Source of the DNA: Asparagopsis taxiformis | Lineage: Eukaryota; Rhodophyta; Florideophyceae; Bonnemaisoniales; Bonnemaisoniaceae | Length of the DNA stretch: 64,000 nt | NCBI GenBank assembly: GCA_030407315.1 | Contig: JALQPE010000786.1 | Span: 1-64,000 of the forward strand | Direction: 5' to 3' | The notes under the pieces: generated by a model | Seen by the model: the letters and a program-made list of their open reading frames with translations, nothing else | The model's database searches: none | Told to the model about the DNA's origin: nothing | Made by a program: the position numbers and the translations under genes | Shown here: positions 21,550-31,142 of the stretch, in pieces | Layout: every line of letters starts with the position of its first letter | Numbering within the stretch: position 1 is the first letter of the stretch

Positions 21550-22309
21550 TCATCGCTCCATCCAGTTAGCACGCATTACATTCTCCTTTGAAATAAACTC
21601 GTCTTGTTGGTATCTACGTGTCGCCCTTCCCGCCTCTTGGTTCCTTCATTCGGTATACGCGCTGTGGTGTGACGCTGGGGGCCGGCAGGTGCTCGGCGTG
21701 CCAGATCACGAGGCACGTACGCGTCGGTGGCTCTTTGGTGGGGATGCGCGTATCGTGGCTCAAAGCCGTATGTGCCCGCTGTCCACGTCGCCGTTCAGGG
21801 GACAACCGGACGAAGTCGTCCATCAGCGTGCACCGATATCGAGTTGCGTGTGTTGTGGAGTTTGGGAGGGGGATGAAGGGAGTGAGTCGGGGCGGCCGGT
21901 ACGTCGAAATACGATCGTCGCAGTACGTTCGCTTCGTCGGTTCGTCGCGCGTGATTCTCTTCGCTGTTGGTTGATTCCATCGCACGGTCGCTCGCGGTCG
22001 CGGTGTCGGTTCGTCGCTACGCGCCTTGGTTTTTTGCCTTCGCGTCGCCTCGCCTGCTACCTACGTTCATGTCTCACTACCGCGTCCGCTGTTCCATGGC
22101 TATAGCGGGGCGAAAGGGCCTTATTCGTGGGCTCCCGCGTGGGTCGCACTTTTTCCTTTTGTAGACTAGGCCTCGTTCTCCGCGCTTTTGCTGAGGGGGA
22201 GATGCACGCGTGAATGCCGCTATATTCTCGGTGGAGACCAGCGTGCGTCCAGGTGCCTGCGTCTTTCCACAAAGCTCGAGCTGCTCGCTGGAGTCTGCGC
22301 ATGTCGTCT
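21550..22309. other. Unassigned GC-rich region right of A2
   Basis: No domain or repeat that I recognise. It holds AATAAA near 21592 (possible 3' end of the antisense transcript) and several short open frames in all directions without recognisable motifs. The breakpoint of A2 should lie in or after this stretch. Confidence 0.3.
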
Positions 22310-22610
22310 GTGTTCTCAGAAATGGACGCGGACGTCCACAACCTCTAGTACACCTAGTATTACTAGGCGGACGTCCATGTTCTCCAGTATTTTTGGATGT
22401 CCGCCTAGAACCGGACGTCCATGCGGTCTAGTACGTCTAGTATTACTAGGGCGACATTCATTGTTTCTAGTACCACGGATGTCCCCCTCGGGATGGACTT
22501 CCGCCATGTCTATGTCCACGTAGGACGGGCGCCGGTTCAGAAATTCAAAAATTTCGACCCCAGAAATTTCTGCCGCCGTGCTCGACATGGATGTCCGCAT
22601 CCATCACGGC
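22310..22610. repeat. Cluster of GGACGTCC/CTAGTA palindromic repeats
   Basis: Repeated words GGACGTCCA, GGATGTCCGCC and CTAGTACxxCTAGTATTACTAG occur in alternating orientation, followed by two A/T palindromes around GAAATT (CAGAAATTCAAAAATTTC, CCAGAAATTTCTG). The GGACGTCC and GAAATT elements also occur in the TR repeats and near 51440-51560, so this may be a relic of a related non-autonomous element. Confidence 0.5.
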
Positions 22611-22639
22611 GACCACTCTATTTTTCCTTGTCGGTCGAC

Positions 22640-23621
22640 TCCAATTTCGTCTTTAATTTTTTCATCCTCTCGCTCACACCCCCTTCCAGTTGGTGCTCAC
22701 CTCCCCCATACTGTACCTCAAACACCCCCAATACCACTTTAGCACGCATTTTCAGCTACCCATCCCCGCTTCCACGGTGCACACCTCCATTCCATACCTA
22801 CTTTTCTGCTCTACCGTACAGATTTCGTATAACCAGTCCTCATACTACCTCAGAATAGGGAAAAACACCCCCTATCTCCTCGACCATGCTCTCCCCCAAC
22901 ACCTTTGCAACGTATTGTTCTTAAATACCCTCTCTCCTCTACCTTCAACCCCTCTCCTTCGCCCTCTCCACAAACTTCCCCTGCAGCTTACTCTTCCAAA
23001 ACCTCTCACTCCCCATCCCGTACCCGACCTGCTCCATGCCCCCCACGCCATCCGCATCTTCGATACCGTATACACCACCACCACCGGCCCACGCTCCCGC
23101 ACTGCGGGGTGGCACCCCCGCCGTCTCCCCAGAAACCTCCCCGCTCTGAACCACATATCAACCCTCCACTTCGCACCCATCCTCCCACTCCCCTCCCTCC
23201 CCAAATACAATAACCCCCTTCTTCGCCATCACATCCCCACTCACCACAGCCAGAACAGACGCCACCCCCCTCCCCCTCTTTCTCCTCACTTTCCTAAAAC
23301 CCGCTCCTCTCGGCGCCTTCAGCCGCACCCTCCTACGGTCCCACCTAAACACCTCCTCCGCCCTCACTACCCCAACACCCTGCAGCCTCCCCCTAATCCC
23401 CATAATATGCTCGTCGGCACTCCTCTCCGAATCACACTCCAATCTAAACCCGCACTCCGTACATTTCCACCTCCCCCTGTACCATCCCAAGATTGCATCC
23501 CCCCACAGAACACATCCTCATACCACAGAAGAATTTTCTTCCTCTCATACCTCATCCTTGAAACCTCCATCAGCTCCATGTAAATTTCGATGTAAATATA
23601 TTCTCCACTATGCAATCTCAA
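22640..23621 (-). other. Strongly G-poor (+) tract; possible minus-strand zinc-finger gene remnant
   Basis: From about 22670 to 23540 the + strand is C/T/A-rich with very few G, in sharp contrast to the flanks. On the minus strand the frame at 23158-23490 encodes RWKCTECGFRLECDSERSADEH, which looks like a C2H2-type finger, followed by a basic Gly/Arg-rich tail. Other minus frames (SERFWKSKLQGKFVERAKERG at about 22950) look protein-like but are not in one frame. It could be a decayed gene or simply skewed DNA. No function is proposed. Confidence 0.25.
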
Positions 23622-23753
23622 ACATGTATGAGCCTATGCCTTTCCGCTTTGTCAACCCTGAATATTGGTACTCATGTATTCATAAAATAGGGCCACCCAC
23701 ATCCCTATCCCGTTCTGCAAGCTTTACAAACCACTAGACGCATACTCCACAAC

Positions 23754-24026
23754 TATACAACAAACACTACTCGCTATTTCAGACGACGCGGTACACAAGT
23801 AGCGTAGTCTCAACCTTCCGTGCAGCCTTCCCTGATGCGTACAAGTGCGAAACACGTCTAGACTACTACTACTACGATATAGTATATCAGAAGTGACTGC
23901 GGGAATTTTCGGCACAGGAGGTGCTGGGCAACCAAATTGATTTTTCGGAAATTTTAGAATTTCTGGGCTGGCCAGCAATGCAATCGAGCTGGACATCCCC
24001 CGGACGTCCATTTCAGGTTGGTCGTG
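23754..24026 (-). repeat. Spacer repeat TR, copy 3 (variant, reverse)
   Basis: Reverse complement of copy 2 (17531-17787), including the variant half with GTGCGAAACACGTCTAGAC and the TTTCTGGGCTGGCCAGCAATGCA end. It carries on to the left past TATACAACAAACAC into CACAACTATAC, which shows that copy 2 was cut at this point by A2. Confidence 0.75.
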
Positions 24027-24117
24027 AGAGAGTGGGGCGGGACCATGATGAAACAAGGACCAAGACCTGTCCCTGACGTGTTGAGCCTGAAATCGACCCT
24101 TCGTGAGACGCGATTTT

Positions 24118-24240
24118 GGCTTACAGTTGGTGCTTATAGAAGCCAGTGATAGCCCCGATCGGGGCGGCGGCCGGTTCCGGCTTACAGTTGGTGCTTACAG
24201 ACGCCAGTGATAGCCCCCGATCGGGGCGGTGGTCGGTTCC
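24118..24240. repeat. Two tandem ~61-bp repeats with a GATCGGGGC core
   Basis: Units 24118-24178 and 24179-24240 differ at a few bases; each runs from GGCTTACAGTTGGTGCTTA to GGTCGGTTCC or GGCCGGTTCC and contains the palindrome CCCCGATCGGGG. Confidence 0.85.
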
Positions 24241-24266
24241 TGGGGCCGTTGTGGCCAAATTAGACA

Positions 24267-24420
24267 CCTTGATTTCAATTAAAATTTGGGCTATTTTCAA
24301 AAACATGCACAAGTGAACATGTTTTTGAGATGGGCGTGTGCCGTACGGCACAATTGACCCGCCGAATTCGATGATTTTTTACAATTTTTTTGTGCCCGAA
24401 ATTTTAGAATTTCTGGGCTG
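24267..24420 (-). repeat. Spacer repeat TR, copy 4 (reverse, diverged)
   Basis: Carries CCTTGATTTCAATTAAAATTTGGGC, the hairpin with arms CAAAAACATG and CATGTTTTTG, the GTGCCGTACGGCAC palindrome and GAAATTTTAGAATTTC, then stops at CTGGGCTGAG without the CCAGCAATGCA end. It abuts the 3' side of the P2 gene. Confidence 0.8.
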
Positions 24421-24424
24421 AGAA

Positions 24425-25780
24425 CAGGATGCTTCAGCGTTGCTATAGTCAAACACGTCCACCGCCGGGCCGTGTTCGTTGAATTCATCATCCCCATGAA
24501 CTGCGCCTCGAACAATGTTCGGATGACATCAGACTCACGCAAGTCGCCAGCGTTTTCCACGTTATTTTCAACAGCAATCGTACGGATGAACTGCTGGATG
24601 GACGACAAGATTCGAACCAGGGAGCGCTCTGTCAGTTGCGTCCCAGTCGTATGGTTCGACTCTGCACTCTTGTGGATGATCTCATGAGGCTGAAGATCAC
24701 TGTCGTCCTTGCGGCGAAGGTAGTACACATCCAGAGGCTGAGTAACCCAGCGCAAGCGGTTTGCCTCCTGTGGCAGCTTGGTTGTGTGCATACGGGTGAG
24801 GCGCGTGAAGTCATCCGCAATGCTATGCATAGCATTGAGACGATGCAGTCCTTCGATCACGGTCACGTTCGCATTGGCATGGAAGTTGCCATTCTGGAAC
24901 AGACGCGTGGCGGCGGACAGATGCGTGTTCTGCGACCTCAGCACCGTCACAGTGATACGCGAAGAGCTCACATACCCCACAGCCAACATATTGTTGCGCA
25001 GGTCCTCCACGTGGTCTTCTTTCACATCCCGAAGGGTCACGGCCGGTTCCACTAGCTGCCTCACCAACACAGTCGCTCCTTGTCCGACGTAATCCGACGT
25101 CACAAACTTGGGCACCGTAATTTGCGTCCCCTGCTGCTCACGAATGCTTTCCGCCACCTCCGGTTCGTCGTCCAGCTCGGTTACGTCCTGCGTAGTAGCT
25201 TCGGTGACGTTGGAGCGAGCAGGGCGCTTTGTGCCTCCCGAAACGGGTATGGAGCGTGCTGGATGCTTCGTACCCCCCGAACCAGTGATTTCGCCTGCTG
25301 GACCGGTACTGGGCATCCGTCCCGAGCTGGCCTGGTCCGTCGCTGCGTTGAAGTTTGACGCAGCCGCAGGGGTACGAATGTCGCTAGGGCCATCCTCCGC
25401 AGCGGGGCGCATCATCCGAGTATCCCAAGGGTAAAACGCCGCAGCATATGCTCCTCCCATCGTGTCCAGTGGTCCCTCGGCGCCATCAAACATGTACGGG
25501 AACAGGAGGTCCTTGAACTTGCCCTTAGTCGCAATGTTGCGCACGACGATATAGTCCGCCTCGTCGGCTTCCGGCAGCTTGTGGTTGTGCAGCGTGCGCG
25601 GAAGGCCAACATCGCCACCAGCAGTGCTCACCGAAGCCGTCCCAATATGCACAGCCGCACCGTCCACGTCCGCAAACAATTGACATCGACGCCGCGCTTT
25701 AGTCCGCGCGACTTCGCTGACGCGCTCACTTGATCGCCGCAAACCGTTGAAAACAAACTGCTGAAATGCGTATCCGCCAT
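24425..25780 (-). pseudogene. P2: ParB-like domain protein, inverted copy without the dioxygenase
   Basis: Nearly identical to P1 over the ParB-like part, in inverted orientation, starting at ATG 25780. One T is missing in a TTT run near codon 37, which shifts the frame. Two rather than three 13-residue GSGGTKHPARSI repeats are present. After TERSLV it does not run into the dioxygenase but carries about 55 further residues (ILSSIQQFIRTIAVENN, DVIRTLFEAQFMGMMNST) that P1 lacks, then runs into TR copy 4. P1 and P2 therefore carry different deletions of what may have been a longer ParB-linker-oxygenase gene. Confidence 0.65.
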
Positions 25781-26128
25781 GGTTGTTGAGTTGGAAAGGA
25801 AAAGAGATGGTTGACGTTGACGTATTGGAGTGATGTGGATGGTAGGTTTCACGTTGCGTTGAAGAATGGTCGTGAACGCCAATCGCTGGAAATAATAACA
25901 CAATACAACCGAAATTTTGTTAGGTACAGACCTATCGTGACCGCTGGAATGCAAGAGAGGCAATCGAGATGTGAGTGTCCGTTCGGAACGGGCCCGAGTC
26001 GGGCTCTCGAAACCTGACGAGGTGGCGTGAAGCAGGCAGTGTCCTTGATGTGTAATGTGTTAAAATTACAGCTGTCAAGCTAGACGGCTTTTGGGGCGGC
26101 TGCGAGCACCCCTTTATCCGGGGGACAC
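25781..26128 (-). promoter_or_regulatory. 5' region of the P2 gene
   Basis: Reverse complement of 14053-14400, essentially identical. It lies between TR copy 5 and the P2 ATG. Confidence 0.5.
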
Positions 26129-26295
26129 CCTGATTTGAGTTAAAATTTGGGCTATTCTCAAAAACATGCACATGTGAACATGTTTTTGAGATGGGGGTGT
26201 GCCGTACGGCACAATCGACCCGCTGAAATCAAGGTTTTTTACAATATTTTTGCTGCCCGAAATTCTACAATTTCTGGGCTGGCCAGCAATGCAAT
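26129..26295 (-). repeat. Spacer repeat TR, copy 5 (reverse)
   Basis: Full-length copy: CCTGATTTGAGTTAAAATTTG, hairpin, GTGCCGTACGGCAC, GAAATTCTACAATTTC, GGCCAGCAATGCA. Upstream of P2 it takes the same position and orientation relative to the gene as copy 1 does for P1. Beyond 26295 there is no M-like sequence, only about 85 bases up to element B. Confidence 0.85.
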
Positions 26296-26380
26296 AGCTA
26301 TCTGCTCTAAACCGATTCTAACAAGCAGAAAGAATCCTCTCCTTCATGACGATGCTCTCGAATTGAGTGCAATGCAACGG

Positions 26381-26385
26381 ACTCC
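26381..26385. repeat. Target-site duplication of element B, left (ACTCC)
   Basis: ACTCC immediately precedes the left LTR and is repeated at 38847-38851 after the right LTR. Five bases is the usual duplication for Ty3/gypsy elements. Confidence 0.9.
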
Positions 26386-27068
26386 TGTAGCAGGTAGAAA
26401 ATCCGCTAGAGCGGCAAACCACCCGACAGGTGTCCCGAGCCTCGGTAGAGGAAGTGGTAGAGCAGATGAACCTTATAGGTACCCGGCGGGTAGTCTCGTG
26501 AGAGAGAAGGGATCGCTACCCGGAGGGGGTTGTGCGATTATAGCGCTCACGCGAGATGCGTATTAATGGAGCAAGATGACGTAATCCGTCGAGCTGTTGG
26601 CTAACCCTAAGGTTTTCCCGGAGAGGGGTTGAACAATAGGTATGCGAACACTGTTCCTGTGGGTCGTAATTCCACTTGAGTTTACGTTTCTCTAGAAACC
26701 GTACCTACTGGCTATTCCAGTGGCCGTTTTATACTAAGTCTACTGTAAGCTAGGGCTAGTGGTTAGGAATAAATATCCAGTTAGTGACCAATCAGAACCC
26801 AATTACTGGCGCTCGCCTACCCGCGAGGTCATTGCCAATAGGCTTACATTGTAATGTATGGCTGATCAGCCTAAGTTAAAATTTGCCCCTTGTGGGGTCT
26901 TGGCCGGGGCCGATAGGCCCGGGTGGGGTTATTTGTCAGCCATAGCTGGTCCTAAGTATAGGAAACACGCCAGTTGGCTGGTGCCTTCTGATTGGCACAT
27001 CCCGTAAGTGGGTACCCAATAGGGAAGCGACACGGCTCGATCAGCGAGGACCGCCAGGCGGTACGACA
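26386..27068 (-). repeat. 3' LTR of element B (683 bp)
   Basis: Begins TGTAGCAGGTAGAAAATCC and ends GGTACGACA; the counterpart at 38164-38846 differs by about five substitutions. Confidence 0.95.
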
Positions 27069-27082
27069 CGGCCCCCTCCTGA
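27069..27082 (-). other. Polypurine tract of element B
   Basis: On the minus strand AGGAGGGGGCCG directly precedes the TGTCG that opens the 3' LTR. Confidence 0.7.
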
Positions 27083-27568
27083 GAGATTTGTCGTCCCGAC
27101 AAAATTTGATCAAATAAAATTACAATTTTTGGCTGTGGCCGTTGCATTGTGCAATTCAAAATTTTCCCGCGCGCGGCGCGTGCACACTAAATGTGTTGTC
27201 CATCCGACTCTTCCCGAGTTCCGCCCGACCGTTTCCTATTGGAATCAATACCTGTTTCAGGTCCATCATCGCCCTAACGCAACACAGCGTATTCACCCCT
27301 TCGGTGTCCAACTGCGTCCACGCATTCGCGTCCTTTCCATTATCCCTCAAAGGGTTTTTGCGTCCATCTGCTAAATAATTAGCCGCGTGATCGCACGAGC
27401 GGTGCCAATTCGAGGCTTGCATTCGCCGTTTCGGCCCATTGCCTCGCGATCCCCCTTCCTGGGTTGAATAGCGCAGCTCCCTCCCGGAGACTTAAGCCAA
27501 TAGGCCACTTGTTCGTCCCGCTTCAGGGTTTTTATCAACGTCCGTCATCGCCTCTACTGGCTTTTAGG
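27083..27568 (+). promoter_or_regulatory. Leader region of the element B antisense genes
   Basis: About 490 bases between the polypurine tract and the first antisense ATG. AT-rich at the start (AAATTTGATCAAATAAAATT), then mixed with pyrimidine-rich patches (CCCCCTTCCTGGG). A frame extends upstream to a TTG at 27464, but ATG 27569 is the first methionine. No coding signal was found elsewhere in it. Confidence 0.35.
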
Positions 27569-29905
27569 ATGACCCCTCGTGCTCCGATTCAATTCGAATC
27601 CTCTGAAGAGGAAGGAGACAATATGGGTTCGCCCAACCGTCCTACCACACGCTCCAGCGTTCGCCGTCCCACGACGCGCCACCAGGCTTCCTCCTCCCGC
27701 ACCGGGGTTCCGCCTACACCGGCTAAGTCTTCGTCGACTTCAGCGCCACGCGTGCCGTCAGCCACCGCGGCTCAATCGCAAACGCGAACGCGTTCGACTG
27801 CCGCCAAAGGCACCGCTGATCCAGCGTCGCCTGCTGGCAAGGTTGTGAGTGCGCAAGCACGTTCCGAAGAGACGGTCCCCCCTACCAGGGCAAGCGCACA
27901 AGAGCGCGACTCTGTTCCGGCTGAATCGCCTGCTTCCCCGAAGCCTTCCACCCCAGTGGCAAGTGTCAAACCGTCATCGGTTAATCCGCCGTCACGCGAA
28001 GGTGAGTCATCGAAGGCCGCCGGCCCGTCCCCAAGGGGAGCCATGCCGGCCGACACCGAGGAGGTGATAGAAGTCGTCGCCGAGGGAGGCGCTACGCCCA
28101 GGCCAACAAGGCAGCCGAACGTCAGGCCTTCGCCAAGTTCGCGTCCGATTACTTCTCGTCCTTCCGCCCCGGCGGCTCGTACCTCTTCTGGTCATGACGC
28201 TTCAGCGAATCCCTATGAGGACTATGGCCGCCGCAACCAACAGATACTGGCGGACGCTCGAAAGCGTAGGGAAGAAGAATTGCGCCGCGAGGCTGCTCGA
28301 GCAGAAGCCGAGAAGGCTGCAGCCGAAAAGGCTAATGCTCAACCTGTCGAGAAGGTCATAGACCCATATGCCTCTACTGGCAGAGTTACCCGAAGTGGGT
28401 CTGGTGCGGCTGCCGCCGATGCCTCTGTAGGCGTAAGACCGTCGGGCACCGCCTTAGTTGACCCTTACGCGGTTGCGTCTGCTCCAGCACCAGCTGTTCC
28501 GTCACACGACACTCCCCCTCGGGCACCTAAGCCGACTGCCAATTGGCGCTCCATGGGAGAATTCTACCCAGCCAATGCTGATGAACTGGTGGTATTCGAC
28601 TCGCAAGCCTTGCCTTTCAGGCGTGAGCTCGCCGCTCCTTGGGAACACTACCCGTTTGCGCGACTCCCTCGTAGGGACTTTACGGATCGCCCGAGAAGCG
28701 AGTTACGTCGCGATATGCTTCTCATGAGCTCCCTCCGGGGTCAAAACCATCAGGTTCAAAACGAATGTTGGTCGGCTTACGCCCGTCTCCCTTCGAGTCG
28801 CCCTATGCGTCACTTCCGTGTCCCCCATACGCTATGCAGCGACAGGACTTTCCTGCTCCATCCCGGAGATGCGCTTTACGTCGAACGTATGAATCGTCGC
28901 TTGTTCCAAGAGGGATCGTACCAAGGCTCCGTAGCGGATCTACCGATGGTTCGGTCACGCTGGTTTGCGTACCCTCCACGTCCCGATACGGGTAGCTACG
29001 AGCATCATATGCGTTTGCACGCTAGGGTTACTTCCCGAAGGATGGGACGTCAGGTGACGGCGAATGATTATCGCGTGTTCGCGCACCGTCATGGTAGCTC
29101 TGCTGAGCCGGCCACTAGACCCATGAAGGTAGCTAGGGAAGCTTTGGACCCGCTATGGGATGATCCCACTTGGGAAGGCAAGTCATCTCCACCGATGTGT
29201 TTGCCCGTTGCCGACCCTCCGTCGCTGGTGTATTTCCACAATTCCGCTCTTCGCGACGCGCCCGAATGGCGAATGGACAGGTTCCGATCGTACCTCGAGT
29301 TGGAGAGGGATATCCTTATAGGGATCGAGTTGGCTCGTACCGCCGAGACGCGGGGCTTTGTGCCGGTGATGGCGGAGGAACTCCTCAATAGGGTGAGTAG
29401 TACTTGGTACGATATCCCGAAGGTTCCGGTGTCGGACGTGGTCCCCTATAGTCGGGAGTTACCTGGTTCGGTAGTGCGTCGGTTGCTGAAGGTGGCCCTT
29501 GGGGGTGATGATTATCCGCAGGAATTGGTCAGTACCAACATCACGGGAGTGGCACCGGAGAAGGTGGTTATCTACAGGACTGTTGACTTGCCGGTGAGGG
29601 CGTTACGTATTAACGTGTTAAACCATCGAGATGGTACAGTCGCAGAGCTGCCGCCTTATCGCAGAGATGGTGAGTTCACCGAAGATGGGTATTACGGCGT
29701 GGAGCCTGACAGGTATTCCGACGGTCACCCGACTCTTACAAATATCAGCCTGTTGGCGAGGCATTTGTGCCGCGTCCGTGGTGGACGGCCGCCGAGGCGG
29801 GAGGCCCAGCTGGGCGTTCGCCTTACGCAGGACGGAGCTTCGCTCCTGTTGCTTCCTTACCACCCAGTGGTGCCGATGACTTGTACGAAAGTCAGGTCCC
29901 GATGA
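27569..29905 (+). CDS. Antisense gene 1 of chromovirus B (778 aa, unknown family)
   Basis: It runs opposite to pol between chromodomain and 3' LTR. It starts at ATG 27569 (MTPRAPIQFESSEEEGDN). The first ~320 residues are Ser/Pro/Thr/Ala-rich and low in complexity, with a short charged helix (ARKRREEELRREAARAEAEK). A globular part follows: NWRSMGEFYPANADELVVFD, HYPFARLPRRDF, RTFLLHPGDALYVERMNRRL, LVYFHNSALRDAP, YLELERDILIGIELARTAE. The FHNSALRDAP and YLELERDILIGIEL segments sit where A1/A2 have FHYAPSVLLG and SEWVVMVAAAWL, so the genes look homologous though diverged. No catalytic motif is recognised. The frame is fully open, which is notable because pol in the same element is broken. Its stop overlaps the start of the next gene. 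Confidence 0.7.
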   Translation: MTPRAPIQFESSEEEGDNMGSPNRPTTRSSVRRPTTRHQASSSRTGVPPTPAKSSSTSAPRVPSATAAQSQTRTRSTAAKGTADPASPAGKVVSAQARSEETVPPTRASAQERDSVPAESPASPKPSTPVASVKPSSVNPPSREGESSKAAGPSPRGAMPADTEEVIEVVAEGGATPRPTRQPNVRPSPSSRPITSRPSAPAARTSSGHDASANPYEDYGRRNQQILADARKRREEELRREAARAEAEKAAAEKANAQPVEKVIDPYASTGRVTRSGSGAAAADASVGVRPSGTALVDPYAVASAPAPAVPSHDTPPRAPKPTANWRSMGEFYPANADELVVFDSQALPFRRELAAPWEHYPFARLPRRDFTDRPRSELRRDMLLMSSLRGQNHQVQNECWSAYARLPSSRPMRHFRVPHTLCSDRTFLLHPGDALYVERMNRRLFQEGSYQGSVADLPMVRSRWFAYPPRPDTGSYEHHMRLHARVTSRRMGRQVTANDYRVFAHRHGSSAEPATRPMKVAREALDPLWDDPTWEGKSSPPMCLPVADPPSLVYFHNSALRDAPEWRMDRFRSYLELERDILIGIELARTAETRGFVPVMAEELLNRVSSTWYDIPKVPVSDVVPYSRELPGSVVRRLLKVALGGDDYPQELVSTNITGVAPEKVVIYRTVDLPVRALRINVLNHRDGTVAELPPYRRDGEFTEDGYYGVEPDRYSDGHPTLTNISLLARHLCRVRGGRPPRREAQLGVRLTQDGASLLLLPYHPVVPMTCTKVRSR

Positions 29906-30834
29906 CCGTCGCGCCTACCGCGCCAACCCTTCAGCCCACAGCTGCCCCTTCATCCCAAGTGGGTCCCGCCATGGAGGCGCTTCTGACATCCGACCAAGGC
30001 TCTGAGCCATCCGTGAACGGTGATGATGTAGTCACGCGTCAGCCTCCTGCTGTTGATATCCTACGTGGGGAATTGTCGAGTCGCGAATTGCTATCGATTC
30101 CGCATGTGCGGCGGTTGGCCGATGATCTCGGGGATGGTACGGTGGCTTCCATTTTTGCCTCTGCCAATGGGCGTTACATCGTAAGATCCGCGTTGGATGG
30201 ACTCGCATTGTCGTGCATCACGTTAGCTGCTCGCTATAAGCAAGGACGCGAACAGCGTAACATCGCCCGAGAGCGTCGCCGCACAGCGGATAGGGAGGTT
30301 GAGGCCGCACGCCTGGAGGCAGCAGAATTGCGAACCCGGGTTGGGGAATTAGAAGGTGAGTTGGAGGACGCCAGGCGTCTACTGCAGCAAGCAGTTATTC
30401 CCGAAGAGGGTGGCGAGGAGGCAGTTCAGCCTGGTTACTCGCGTCGTCGCGCTAGGTCTCCCGATGAGGGTCTTCCCGAACGCAACGTGCGTACTCGTCT
30501 TCATTCCCCCGTGGGTGCTGCGGATGCTAGTAATCCTTTACTTGCGCGTCTTGATGCCCGGTTAGGGTCGCCTGAGTCGCCAGATGTTTCTCCGCCTCCC
30601 GCGTCCATCCCAGCAGTTGGGTTATCCGCCTCTGCGGTTGCGTCTTCGCATGGCCCTGTGCCTGCCCGTCGTCGGGGTTCTAGTGCAGTTCCGCAACGCG
30701 GTTTGCGTCGTAATCCTACCTTCGCAAGGGTTGCACCCCGCCATCCTCGTCCTTCGACGAATGTACGCGCTCCTGCCCCTACGGCACCGTCTGCCTCTCA
30801 TCGGCCTCGGCCTTCTAGCCATTATCGTCGCTAA
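29902..30834 (+). CDS. Antisense gene 2 of chromovirus B (310 aa, coiled coil)
   Basis: ATG 29902-29904 overlaps the TGA of gene 1 (29903-29905) as ATGA, a layout that permits termination-reinitiation. The N-terminus is Pro/Ala/Ser-rich; VDILRGELSSRELLSIPHVRRL resembles in position the AVLSALSTNELHVMRAT segment of A1; then comes a coiled coil (ERRRTADREVEAARLEAAEL, ELEGELEDARRLLQQ) and a basic Pro/Arg/Ser-rich tail ending SHRPRPSSHYRR. Together, genes 1 and 2 of B correspond to the single long antisense gene of A. Function unknown; a structural or nucleic-acid-binding role is only a guess. Confidence 0.65.
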   Translation: MTVAPTAPTLQPTAAPSSQVGPAMEALLTSDQGSEPSVNGDDVVTRQPPAVDILRGELSSRELLSIPHVRRLADDLGDGTVASIFASANGRYIVRSALDGLALSCITLAARYKQGREQRNIARERRRTADREVEAARLEAAELRTRVGELEGELEDARRLLQQAVIPEEGGEEAVQPGYSRRRARSPDEGLPERNVRTRLHSPVGAADASNPLLARLDARLGSPESPDVSPPPASIPAVGLSASAVASSHGPVPARRRGSSAVPQRGLRRNPTFARVAPRHPRPSTNVRAPAPTAPSASHRPRPSSHYRR

Positions 30835-31142
30835 GGACTGGCAATTGCCTTTGGGAGAATAACCTCTAACGGTAGTTTGAACACGCTTTTGCGTTGCGCC
30901 ATTGTTCATCAGGTAGTCCTGAGGCACCTCTGAGGTACATTAAAGATGCATCATCACGCTGACGTGCGGATTTGTTTGTTGAGACCCTTTTTTGCCAATT
31001 TTTTTCATTTCCTGAAAATCTTAATTTCCGCAATGGCTCCGGTTGGCGGTGATAAAGTGCGCCCTTTTTGGCTTGACCCTCCGAGGTTTGGTAGCTCCAC
31101 CCAGTGGGTACCTTGTTAGGTTCTTATCCCTGTGGGGTTATT
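30835..31142. other. Convergent 3' spacer between antisense genes and pol of B
   Basis: About 310 bases with T-rich runs (ACCCTTTTTTGCC, TTTTTTTCATTTCC) in the + sense and no coding signature. Transcripts from both strands should end here or overlap. Confidence 0.4.

Noticed and set aside
26386..27068. tRNA genes or snRNAs in the LTRs and flanks
   Set aside because: No cloverleaf with A/B boxes was recognised by eye; a covariance-model scan would be needed.
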